From Candidatus Aerophobota bacterium (GTDB taxonomy: Bacteria; Aerophobota; Aerophobia; Aerophobales; AE-B3A): a stretch of DNA of 8,654 nucleotides. The notes beneath the pieces were generated by a model, which saw only the letters and a list, made by a program, of their open reading frames with translations, did no database searches and was not told where the DNA came from. A program made the position numbers and the translations under genes. How positions within the stretch are numbered: position 1 is the first letter of the stretch; each line of letters starts with the position of its first letter. The stretch is from positions 1 through 8,654 of the forward strand of contig DAOVGK010000019.1 of the NCBI GenBank assembly GCA_030672445.1. Direction: 5' to 3'. This document shows positions 1 to 5,939 of this stretch, piece by piece.

Positions 1-34
1 TTTTTGACATTACTAGAAATAAAAGGGGGAGAAA

Positions 35-631
35 ATGATTAAAAAATGTGTCTGGATAGGTATAGCGATTATTTTTGTAACTACCTTAAATGCTTGGGCT
101 AAGCTTCCGGTTATTGCTCCGGAACGCTGGGTTGAGGTCTCCGGCGAGATAACTCAGGAGAGTGCTCACAAAATTGTTAAGTCTCTCTTAGATCTAGATG
201 CAAAGCCAGATCCCTCTCCCATTGGCATAAGAATATCCTCTCCCGGTGGATCGCTGTTTGCCGTAATCGCTATCTGTGATGTGATGAAGAACTTGAAACA
301 TGAGGTGATAACCGTGGGGATTGGCCAGATTGTCTCAGGAGGAGCACTTATTTTGAGTTCAGGAACCAAAAGATATATCAGCAAGCACTCTATGGTCATG
401 CTTCATCAGCCAAGTTTGGCCATAAGGGATTGGGAGCCTTCTTTCAGTGAATTTCAGGAGTTCAGTGAAACCCTTATCAAGATAGAAAATCAAATGTATT
501 CAGTACTGGCCGAGAACACTGGAAAAACTGTGGCCGAGATAAAGGAGGAGTTCCGGAAAGAAAAGTGGTTTACGGCTGAGGAAGCAATAGCCAATGGTCT
601 GGCAGATGAGCTTCTGGAAAGTGTCCAATAA
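35..631 (+). CDS. Exported ClpP-like serine protease (S14/crotonase fold)
   Basis: A 198-residue ClpP-fold protein. Residues 1-22 form a signal peptide: KK near the start, a hydrophobic core, and an AWA|K cleavage site. It is therefore likely secreted or periplasmic, away from cytosolic Clp ATPases. Family landmarks are the strand-turn SSPGGS (68-73), the nucleophile loop GQIVSGGA with Ser101, and the MLHQP box with His124. The C-terminal motif KEKWFTAEEAIANGLAD aligns with ClpP RDRFLSAPEAVEYGLVD. At the position of the catalytic Asp this protein has Glu176. Length is close to mature ClpP (about 195 residues), with the signal peptide replacing the axial-loop/propeptide region. GGGGGAG at 25-31 supports the ATG at 35. 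Fold and export are well supported. Activity is uncertain because of the Asp-to-Glu change. A SppA/NfeD-type membrane-protein peptidase is the alternative, but the HQP box favours ClpP. Confidence 0.88.
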   Translation: MIKKCVWIGIAIIFVTTLNAWAKLPVIAPERWVEVSGEITQESAHKIVKSLLDLDAKPDPSPIGIRISSPGGSLFAVIAICDVMKNLKHEVITVGIGQIVSGGALILSSGTKRYISKHSMVMLHQPSLAIRDWEPSFSEFQEFSETLIKIENQMYSVLAENTGKTVAEIKEEFRKEKWFTAEEAIANGLADELLESVQ

Positions 632-689
632 ATATGTGGTAGCCAGAAAACTGGTTCTATCCTCTCTTTTATTCCTCTCTTCCTTAATT

Positions 690-917
690 ATGAACCTTCC
701 TGATGGCTGGCAGGATAATTTTGTTAGGGCAGGTAATTTAAAGTGTCTTACCTTATATCCTTCTAAGGATGAGTTGATTCTCCTAAAAGAGCTCTCCAGA
801 AGGAATAAACAATCAATATCGCCTGCAGTCCGAAAAGCAGCGGATAGCTACTTTCAAGACAAAAGCTGGGGAGTAAATATATTTCCTCAAGTTGTGGTAA
901 AGGCAGAGATCCTCTAG
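690..917 (+). CDS. Small ribbon-helix-helix-like protein, start uncertain
   Basis: A short open frame whose middle reads like a CopG/Arc ribbon-helix-helix domain: a beta strand KCLTLYPS, helix A DELILLKELSRRNK, a turn QSIS, and helix B PAVRKAADSYFQDK. This matches the family pattern of strand, helix, G/S-x-S turn, then VR-x-A-hydrophobic-x-Y. Such domains bind DNA as dimers, often as antitoxins or small repressors. The frame stays open back to 594, inside the 3' end of the ClpP-like gene, and an ATG there would add a hydrophobic stretch. The ATG at 690 is the nearest upstream of the domain, but no candidate start has a clear ribosome binding site. It could be a genuine small regulator or the remnant of one. 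No toxin gene follows; the next gene is an aldo/keto reductase. Confidence 0.4.
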   Translation: MNLPDGWQDNFVRAGNLKCLTLYPSKDELILLKELSRRNKQSISPAVRKAADSYFQDKSWGVNIFPQVVVKAEIL

Positions 918-1053
918 GCCGCTAAGTGTTTACCTATTTCAAGAACAGATCAACAAATTAAAGTATCTATCTTCTCAAACAAATCGTCCTGTCATCGATT
1001 TAAGCTAAGATTCTATTAAGACTTAAGCGAATTTAACCAAAAAGGAGGGTGAC

Positions 1054-1995
1054 ATGAGAACTGTGCCGCTGGGAAACACGGGTGTTGAGGTAAGTGTGTT
1101 TTGTCTCGGTGCCATGTATTTTGATAGTTCCACTGATGCAACAACCTCATATCAACTGCTAGACCAATACGTCGAAGCGGGAGGGTCATTTTTAGACACC
1201 GCTAATATATACGCCCGGTGGGTGCCGGGTTACAGGGGTGGCGAAAGCGAGACCCTGTTGGGCCGCTGGATGCGCGAGCGCAACACCCGCTCTAAGTTAT
1301 TCTTAGCCAGCAAGGTGGGATTCGAGATGCCAGGTGTCAAACGGGGACTCCGGGCTAGCCAGATAGAAGAAGAGTGCGAAAAGAGCCTTAAGAGATTGGG
1401 CGTTGATACCATCGATCTTTACTATGCCCATCGCGATGATCGCAATACCCCTGTAGAGGAGACTATGGAGGCGTTCGACAAACTAGTGAAAGCAGGTAAG
1501 ATACGTTTCATTGGGGCAAGCAACTTTTCGGCCTGGCGGCTGGAGAAGGCACGCTGGGTCAGTCAAACCCACGGCTGGGCTGAATATTGTTGCATACAGC
1601 AACGCTACTCTTATGTACGTCCTAAGCCGGGTGCAAACTTTGACCCTCAAGTGGCGGCCAATGAAGATTTACTGGATTACTGTAAAACTCGGGGTATAAC
1701 GTTGCTGGCCTATTCGCCACTGTTAAGAGGGGCCTATACCCGCTCAGACCGGCCTTTTCCCGAGCAATATGTAGGGCCAGATACCGAGGCACGTGTCGCT
1801 GTGTTGAAAGCTGCTGCTGAGGAGAAAAGAGCTACCGCTAATCAGATCGTGTTGGCATGGATGATCCACAGTGAGCCGTGTGTTATTCCTCTGGTTGCAG
1901 CCAGTACCACTGACCAGTTGCGAGAGAATTTGGGTGCTCTGAACATAACGCTTGATGTTGACGACATGGTTCGATTAAATAATGCCTCTGCTTAA
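1054..1995 (+). CDS. Aldo/keto reductase
   Basis: A cytosolic (beta/alpha)8 NAD(P)H-dependent oxidoreductase that reduces aldehydes, ketones or sugar carbonyls. The full catalytic tetrad is visible: Asp48 and Tyr53 in FLDTANIYARW, Lys87 in LFLASKVGF, and His126 in DLYYAHRDD. Cofactor-site motifs are GASNFS (154-159), the QQRYS segment (182-186), YSPLLRG (220-226) and the C-terminal dinucleotide segment VIPLVAASTTDQLREN (277-292). GGAGGG at 1044-1049, four bases before the ATG, supports the start. At 313 residues the length is normal, but it ends at ASA, where many relatives continue with a short tail containing PYP. The same frame continues SPYPR beyond the stop. Base composition is noticeably richer in GC than the flanking genes, suggesting a separate origin. 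The substrate cannot be predicted. Confidence 0.95.
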   Translation: MRTVPLGNTGVEVSVFCLGAMYFDSSTDATTSYQLLDQYVEAGGSFLDTANIYARWVPGYRGGESETLLGRWMRERNTRSKLFLASKVGFEMPGVKRGLRASQIEEECEKSLKRLGVDTIDLYYAHRDDRNTPVEETMEAFDKLVKAGKIRFIGASNFSAWRLEKARWVSQTHGWAEYCCIQQRYSYVRPKPGANFDPQVAANEDLLDYCKTRGITLLAYSPLLRGAYTRSDRPFPEQYVGPDTEARVAVLKAAAEEKRATANQIVLAWMIHSEPCVIPLVAASTTDQLRENLGALNITLDVDDMVRLNNASA

Positions 1996-2202
1996 TCCCC
2001 GTATCCCCGCGTTGCTACGCCTATCGTCTTGGCATCTCTTTTAGGGATTTTGCCCTGAAGTATTTCTTTGTAGAACCTTGAGGTACTGGTTTCTCGCATT
2101 CATATCAATTTTCTCTGGCTCTCCGGTTACAATTTATATGACCCAATGGGGGCTTTTGACAAAGAAATTTACATCGGCTATTTTTGGACGATAATTTTAA
2201 AA

Positions 2203-3375
2203 ATGAACAGGAAAATTCTCACTTTCCTCTGTTTTATGGTTTTTGTCCTGGCTTCATTTAATTTTCTTGCTCTTCCCAAAACTATCTATGATATTGGTCT
2301 TAATTACGGGTGGAACAGAGTCCAAAAAGGGAATCTTCTCTCAGTAAATGCTGTGGGATTTATTGTTGCTGCGCTTGTCAGCGGATACCTCTCGGAACGG
2401 TTTGGTAAAAAACAGTTAATAATTTTTGGACTCATGTTTTCATCTTTGGGTAATGCGGCTTTTGGATATCTTCCAGAAATTAAGTTGGCTGACCCCTTTT
2501 ATCTTTTCTTTATGTTTAATTTCCTCATTGGTGTAGGAAATGGAATTCTCGAAGGCTTGACTAATGCCCTTATTATCCATCTTCATCCAGATAAAAGCTC
2601 TCTTTATCTTAACCTTGCCCATGCCTTCTTTGCTTTAGGAGCCTTGATTGCTCCTCTTATAGGAGGATGGTTAATGTCTGTTTCTGGCTGGCAGGCGATC
2701 TTCTATCTTAATGCAGTGACGTCTTTTGTTCTTTTCATTAGCCTTTTACTTCAGGCCTGTCCCACCTTTCGTTCAGACCAGGGGATAAAACTAAAAGTAC
2801 TTCTCCATCTTATAAAAAACAGGATTTTTCTTCTTTTGAGTCTTTCCATTGCTCTCTATGTAGCTGCAGAAGTAGGACTGATTGCCTGGTTAGTTGAATA
2901 CCTCAGGATAAATCCCAATTTCAGGTTATCTCAATTCCAATCAGGTTTGTTTTTATCTTGTTTCTGGTCAGCAATGTTAGCAGGTCGTTTTGCGTACGGC
3001 TGGTGGGTAGAAAAAACCTCGCCAATCTTTGCTCTTTCTGTATCCAGTGTAGGCGGTACAATCACCATAATTTTATTTCTAACAACAGCTGATGTAGGGA
3101 TAGCGGCCCTGCTTATCTTCCTCTACGGAATTTTTCTTTCTGGGATGTATCCAACAATCTTTTCACTGGCCGGGGATAGATTCCCCCAGTATTTAGGAGT
3201 GGTAAGCGGGAGCATGACGGCGTGGGTAGGGCTTGGAGGAATAATTTCTCCTATTATAATTGGTCGACTTTCTGATATCCCCGAGGTAGGGCTATCTGTA
3301 GGTCTTGCCACCTGTACGATTTATCTTCTGGGAGTACTACTAATTACGCTGCTTGTATCAAGAAGTAGAGACTGA
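2203..3375 (+). CDS. MFS transporter, FHS/sugar-type
   Basis: An inner-membrane secondary transporter with about twelve hydrophobic helices. The first begins just after MNRK and the last ends about five residues before the C-terminus. The cytoplasmic loop between helices 2 and 3 carries the MFS motif A (GYLSERFGKK), and a weaker copy, AGRFAYGWWVEK, lies in the second half. The stretch from GVGNGILEGLTNAL to APLIGGWL, with an N-A-L near helix 4 and an H-A-F-F-x-L-G-A-x-x-x-P signature, resembles fucose/hexose-proton symporters and related sugar MFS proteins. The frame is open from an ATG at 2146, but that would add a 19-residue tail. The ATG at 2203 puts the first helix at the usual place. Neither start has a good ribosome binding site. 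A sugar substrate is an inference. GC is low compared with the preceding reductase. Confidence 0.88.
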   Translation: MNRKILTFLCFMVFVLASFNFLALPKTIYDIGLNYGWNRVQKGNLLSVNAVGFIVAALVSGYLSERFGKKQLIIFGLMFSSLGNAAFGYLPEIKLADPFYLFFMFNFLIGVGNGILEGLTNALIIHLHPDKSSLYLNLAHAFFALGALIAPLIGGWLMSVSGWQAIFYLNAVTSFVLFISLLLQACPTFRSDQGIKLKVLLHLIKNRIFLLLSLSIALYVAAEVGLIAWLVEYLRINPNFRLSQFQSGLFLSCFWSAMLAGRFAYGWWVEKTSPIFALSVSSVGGTITIILFLTTADVGIAALLIFLYGIFLSGMYPTIFSLAGDRFPQYLGVVSGSMTAWVGLGGIISPIIIGRLSDIPEVGLSVGLATCTIYLLGVLLITLLVSRSRD

Positions 3376-3425
3376 AATCTTCCCAAGCTTAAATTGTAAT
3401 CCGGCAACTCGTTCAGCAGCATTTT

Positions 3426-4103
3426 TTAAGCCTCTGCAGGCTTTTCCAGAATCTGCCGTAATTCTTGATAATTGATCTCTGAGAAACTATTTATAACCAT
3501 ATCTGCAGAAGATAAATCTTGATTTCCAGAATTGGGATTCTGAAAACCAATACATTTCATCCCCGCTGACTTCGCCGCTTCTACACCGTTCTTTGAATCT
3601 TCTATTACAATGCATTCTTCTGGTCGAGCGCCTATGACTTTAGCAGCATAAAGAAAAATGTCGGGAGCAGGTTTCCCACTCTTCACCTCATCACTACTGG
3701 CTTTGGTCTCAAAGAATCTTTCTAAGTTAAACATTTTAAGAACTATTTCAATGTTTTTAATTGAGGCAGATGAGGCTACCACAAGCTTTACCTTATTTTT
3801 ATATAGTTCTTCAATTAACCGGGCTACTCCAGGCATTGGCTCCTCCTCATTTTCCTGAGATAATAAGTAATCCATGTAGCTGGTTCTTTCCATTTCAACC
3901 AATTCTTCAACTGACTGATTAAGTTCGTATTTGTCTTTTATGTATAACCACATCTCTCTACTCGCAGTACCGACAAAAGAACGATGTTCCTCGTCAGAAA
4001 TGGCTAAACCTAATTCCTTAAAGAGTTTCTTTTCAACTTCAAAATGGAGTGGTTCACTATCAATTATGACCCCATCCATATCAAAAACTATAGATTTGAA
4101 CAT
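3426..4103 (-). CDS. HAD-family hydrolase, beta-phosphoglucomutase-like
   Basis: A 225-residue cytosolic HAD phosphatase or phosphomutase with a helical cap (subfamily IA). Motif I is DMDGVIIDSEP, with nucleophile Asp8 and acid/base Asp10. Motif II is Ser111 in LVVASSAS. Motif III is Lys144 in SGKPAPD. Motif IV is the Glu168-Asp169 pair in VIEDSKNG, which binds magnesium. The cap spans roughly residues 16-85. The DMDGVIIDSEP opening and the SGKPAPDIF and EDSKNGVEAA stretches are typical of beta-phosphoglucomutase and 2-deoxyglucose-6-phosphatase relatives, so a sugar phosphate is the likely substrate, but mutase and phosphatase cannot be told apart here. The start lies 4 bases after the stop of the DUF362 gene. 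Its ribosome binding site (GGGGG) is inside that gene's last codons, so translation is probably coupled. Confidence 0.93.
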   Translation of the reverse strand: MFKSIVFDMDGVIIDSEPLHFEVEKKLFKELGLAISDEEHRSFVGTASREMWLYIKDKYELNQSVEELVEMERTSYMDYLLSQENEEEPMPGVARLIEELYKNKVKLVVASSASIKNIEIVLKMFNLERFFETKASSDEVKSGKPAPDIFLYAAKVIGARPEECIVIEDSKNGVEAAKSAGMKCIGFQNPNSGNQDLSSADMVINSFSEINYQELRQILEKPAEA

Positions 4104-4107
4104 ACAA

Positions 4108-5007
4108 CTACCCCCAGCTCAAAAGAACATCTATTCTGGGAGCGGGTTTAAGTGGTCTCCTCGCCTCCTCAAGGGGAGTTTCCACAACCTGTATCTGCGA
4201 GAGATCCCAGGTTCCATATCCGTCCTCAGCGCTGTAGGCCAAATAACCGATATCCTGAGGATCGAACCCCAATACCTTAGCCGTTATGGTATCTACCGCC
4301 ACGAAATCGCTGCCGGCCACGGCAATCTTTAAATCCACCTTCTTGCCTCTGGCACATTGTGGGACAGGTTCTCCCTCGAAGGAGTGGAATCCGTCGAGGA
4401 CGGCGACATGGGGCCGAACCTCTCCCAGGAGCGTGCGCAAATTTCTGTGGATGACCCGCACGCAATCCTTTAGATTATCCCCCTGGAAGTCCCTGATGCC
4501 GTGAACTTTCCATTGCTCCCCATTAGCTAAAAAACCCATCATATTCTTTCCCGAAAGGGTGAGCACTGCTTCACTGTGGGCCTTGGGAACGGATAGAGAT
4601 ATGAGGCAATCGAACTCCCGGTAAGCCTTGGCGATTCTGACCGGCAAAGGCTTCATCTGTGTGGAGAGAAGCTCCAGTTCCTCATATTCCGTGGTGTTGA
4701 AGTCCAAAAAATCAAAGGAATATCTATCCTGCAATTCGAAAAAGCCGCACTCCCGAAATCGCTCCCTGGGATTGCCGCTGGCTTCTCCTACTAAAATCTG
4801 GTCTGGATTCAAGGCCTTTAAAAATTCCAGTACCGCCCTCAAAGCCTCCGGATGAGTGTTGGCCAGAGGAGCGCCCTTCATAACAGTATTGACCTTGATC
4901 AGCACCTTTCCCTGAATCTTTTGTTTGACCTCCTCACCAGCGTTGACCAAAGCTTGAAATACGTTGATAAATCGGTCCTGGCCCTTCACCAAACCCACCT
5001 TAGTCAT
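4108..5007 (-). CDS. DUF362 domain-containing protein
   Basis: A 299-residue protein covering the DUF362 domain almost end to end. Recognisable segments are KVLIKVN (34-40), THP at 51-53, the invariant-looking PKAHSEAVLTLSGKNMMG (141-158), VLDGFHSFEGEPVPQ (203-217) and the closing AGSDFVAVDTITAKVLG (231-247). The molecular function of DUF362 is not established. Many members carry a C-terminal 2x[4Fe-4S] ferredoxin domain, which is absent here: there are only scattered cysteines and no CxxCxxCxxxC cluster. It is the first gene of an operon with the downstream HAD protein. GGGAG, with suitable spacing to the ATG, supports the start. An overlapping upstream ATG followed after four codons by TAA is present in another frame. 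The promoter and a palindromic operator candidate lie immediately upstream. Confidence 0.9.
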   Translation of the reverse strand: MTKVGLVKGQDRFINVFQALVNAGEEVKQKIQGKVLIKVNTVMKGAPLANTHPEALRAVLEFLKALNPDQILVGEASGNPRERFRECGFFELQDRYSFDFLDFNTTEYEELELLSTQMKPLPVRIAKAYREFDCLISLSVPKAHSEAVLTLSGKNMMGFLANGEQWKVHGIRDFQGDNLKDCVRVIHRNLRTLLGEVRPHVAVLDGFHSFEGEPVPQCARGKKVDLKIAVAGSDFVAVDTITAKVLGFDPQDIGYLAYSAEDGYGTWDLSQIQVVETPLEEARRPLKPAPRIDVLLSWG

Positions 5008-5032
5008 TATTCATCTCTCCCGAGCTGTTATT

Positions 5033-5054
5033 TTGTTAGCATTTCCCCTAACAA
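5033..5054. promoter_or_regulatory. Inverted repeat at the DUF362 transcription start (operator candidate)
   Basis: TTGTTAG (5033-5039) and CTAACAA (5048-5054) form a perfect 7-bp inverted repeat with an 8-base spacer. It abuts the -10 element of the minus-strand promoter and covers the expected start site, a classic repressor position. As RNA it could also form a short hairpin at the 5' end of the message. The regulator is unknown. Confidence 0.45.
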
Positions 5055-5083
5055 GTTATATACGGAAGGTACCACTTGTTCAA
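5055..5083 (-). promoter_or_regulatory. Sigma-70-type promoter of the DUF362-HAD operon
   Basis: Read on the minus strand, TTGAAC (5083-5078) and TATAAC (5060-5055) are separated by exactly 17 bases. Each hexamer matches its consensus at five or four of six positions. Transcription would begin near 5048, giving a leader of about 40 bases before the ATG at 5007. Confidence 0.6.
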
Positions 5084-5364
5084 AAGTCCCTAATTACGTC
5101 CTCTGGCGACATATTAAGGTAAATTTCAGTGGTTGTCAATTTGTCATGGTTTAAAGAATCTGGCAAGCTTTAGTGCAGATTTCATTTTTTGACCGACAAG
5201 AGGACAGACAACTTAAGGATAATTCAAAAAACAGAGCCTCAAGGCGAAACGACTAACTGCCCTAAAGGCAAGATGAGCTGCCGGCTTTCATCCGCAAATG
5301 CCTGTTATTCTCTTGAAGACCTCTGCTCCAACAGTAATTTAACGAAATAAAATTATTAGTCAAC
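5084..5364. other. Divergent intergenic region without a recognisable gene
   Basis: This stretch separates the minus-strand DUF362 promoter from the plus-strand microprotein promoter. I see no convincing coding frame. It holds a run of small potential hairpins: GCCT/AGGC at 5236-5245, TGCC/GGCA at 5258-5270, and GATGAGC with GCT and CATC at 5272-5292. An AT-rich patch follows near 5335-5360 and could act as an upstream element for the plus-strand promoter. A 25-codon frame starting at 5273 has only a weak AAGG in front of it. The structure matches no riboswitch class I could recognise. Confidence 0.4.
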
Positions 5365-5385
5365 CCTCACCCAAATCCAGTGAGG
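5365..5385. promoter_or_regulatory. Inverted repeat upstream of the microprotein promoter
   Basis: CCTCAC (5365-5370) and GTGAGG (5380-5385) are a perfect 6-bp inverted repeat with a 9-base spacer. It ends six bases before the -35 hexamer at 5392, a position used by activators that touch the polymerase. It differs in sequence from the repeat at 5033-5054, so a different regulator would be expected. Confidence 0.3.
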
Positions 5386-5391
5386 CTCTCT

Positions 5392-5419
5392 TTGACGCGG
5401 CCCACTTTTCAGCTATGAT
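5392..5419 (+). promoter_or_regulatory. Sigma-70-type promoter for the 58-residue membrane protein
   Basis: TTGACG (5392-5397) and TATGAT (5414-5419) are separated by 16 bases, each one mismatch from consensus. The start site would be near 5426, leaving a leader of about 50 bases before the ATG at 5478. This is the best plus-strand promoter I can see in the window. Confidence 0.6.
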
Positions 5420-5477
5420 AGACTAGGCTTACACATTCTTTATGTTCAGAGTAACTAAGCCGTAAAGGAGACAAAGG

Positions 5478-5654
5478 ATGACTGAGAAAACCATAAAACT
5501 GATAGTGGAAAAGGTACTCAGGTGGCGTAAGGCTGAGGTGGCTGTGCTTTGGCTCCTCATTGCAATAGCAGCTATTCTTATACCAGCTGGGATAGGTGTA
5601 TACTTTTGTGTTGATGACCTGGCCATTACCGCGGTCAAAATCTTTCATCGATGA
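5478..5654 (+). CDS. Small single-span membrane protein
   Basis: A 58-residue protein I do not recognise. The N-terminal 20 residues are charged and probably amphipathic (MTEKTIKLIVEKVLRWRKAE), with a net positive charge that suggests a cytoplasmic N-terminus. Residues 21-43 form one transmembrane helix (VAVLWLLIAIAAILIPAGIG and onward to VYF). The C-terminal tail is short (CVDDLAITAVKIFHR) with one cysteine at 44 and two acidic residues. The start is well supported: GGAG at 5467-5470 lies seven bases before the ATG, and a near-consensus promoter lies upstream. Promoter, ribosome binding site and membrane-like composition together make it a real gene despite its size. It transcribes away from the DUF362 operon and is followed by hairpins and a broken regulator. 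Function is unknown; a toxin or a small accessory subunit are both possible. Confidence 0.65.
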   Translation: MTEKTIKLIVEKVLRWRKAEVAVLWLLIAIAAILIPAGIGVYFCVDDLAITAVKIFHR

Positions 5655-5667
5655 GGCCCCTATAGGT

Positions 5668-5705
5668 CTATTTTGAAAAGAAAATAGGGCACTGAGCCTA
5701 TTTTC
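5668..5705 (+). other. Three-arm alternative hairpin (possible attenuator-like element)
   Basis: Arm 1 is CTATTTT (5668-5674), arm 2 is GAAAATAGG (5680-5688) and arm 3 is CCTATTTTC (5697-5705). Arms 1 and 2 pair over 7 bp with a 6-base loop; arms 2 and 3 pair over 9 bp with an 8-base loop. Both need arm 2, so the two hairpins exclude each other. No run of T follows either, so a simple intrinsic terminator is not shown. The element lies between the microprotein stop and the strong Shine-Dalgarno of the broken XRE gene. Confidence 0.4.
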
Positions 5706-5745
5706 ACAAATAACCCAATTTTAGGTGGAACAAAAGAGGAAGGAG

Positions 5746-5922
5746 GTGAAAAAATAGTACTCCCATCAGATTAAAGAAATTATTCAAATTCTGGCTAAAA
5801 AGGTAAATAAATCTCATTGGTGCATCTCCAGAATAGAAGGAGGACTAAGTAAGGTTAGTAAGGATGAGAAAATAAAAGTTGCTAAAGCTTTGGAAACCGA
5901 AGTAAAGAGAATATTCCCTTAA
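5746..5922 (+). pseudogene. Broken XRE-family helix-turn-helix regulator
   Basis: AAGGAGG and an upstream GAGGAAGG precede GTG AAA AAA TAG, so the frame stops at codon 4 (5755-5757). After that stop it runs 54 codons to 5922 and encodes the last four helices of an XRE/Cro domain: LAKKVNKS, WCISRIEGGLSKVS, KIKVAKALETEV and KRIFP. The missing first helix appears in the next frame from 5756 as STPIRLKKL. Removing one A from the six-A run at 5749-5754 would join the GTG to it as MKNSTPIRLKKL. A second frame change near 5785-5795, probably with a small deletion, would be needed to reach the rest. This is best read as a decayed DNA-binding repressor. No ATG in the main frame could rescue it, so translation from a non-standard start is possible but unsupported. 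Confidence 0.6.
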
Positions 5923-5939
5923 CTATAGGAGGTAACACA

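Noticed and set aside
4..9. TTGACA -35 hexamer in front of the ClpP-like gene
   Set aside because: No -10-like hexamer lies at 16-18 bases; that position is the G-rich ribosome binding site.
3428..3445. Hairpin AAGCCT-CTGC-AGGCTT with T residues at both sides, between the convergent MFS and HAD genes
   Set aside because: The stem is only 6 bp and the plus-strand T run after it is four bases. It also overlaps the HAD stop region, so an intrinsic terminator is possible but not supported.
5185..5230. TTGACC followed by GATAAT in the intergenic region
   Set aside because: The spacer is 23 bases, which is not compatible with a standard promoter.
5273..5350. 25-codon frame MSCRLSSANA... in the divergent intergenic region
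   Set aside because: Weak AAGG only, Cys/Ser-rich composition, no promoter placed to express it.
5409..5648. Two minus-strand open frames opposite the 58-residue membrane protein
   Set aside because: The plus-strand frame has the promoter, the ribosome binding site and a coherent transmembrane helix. The minus frames look like reverse-complement shadows.
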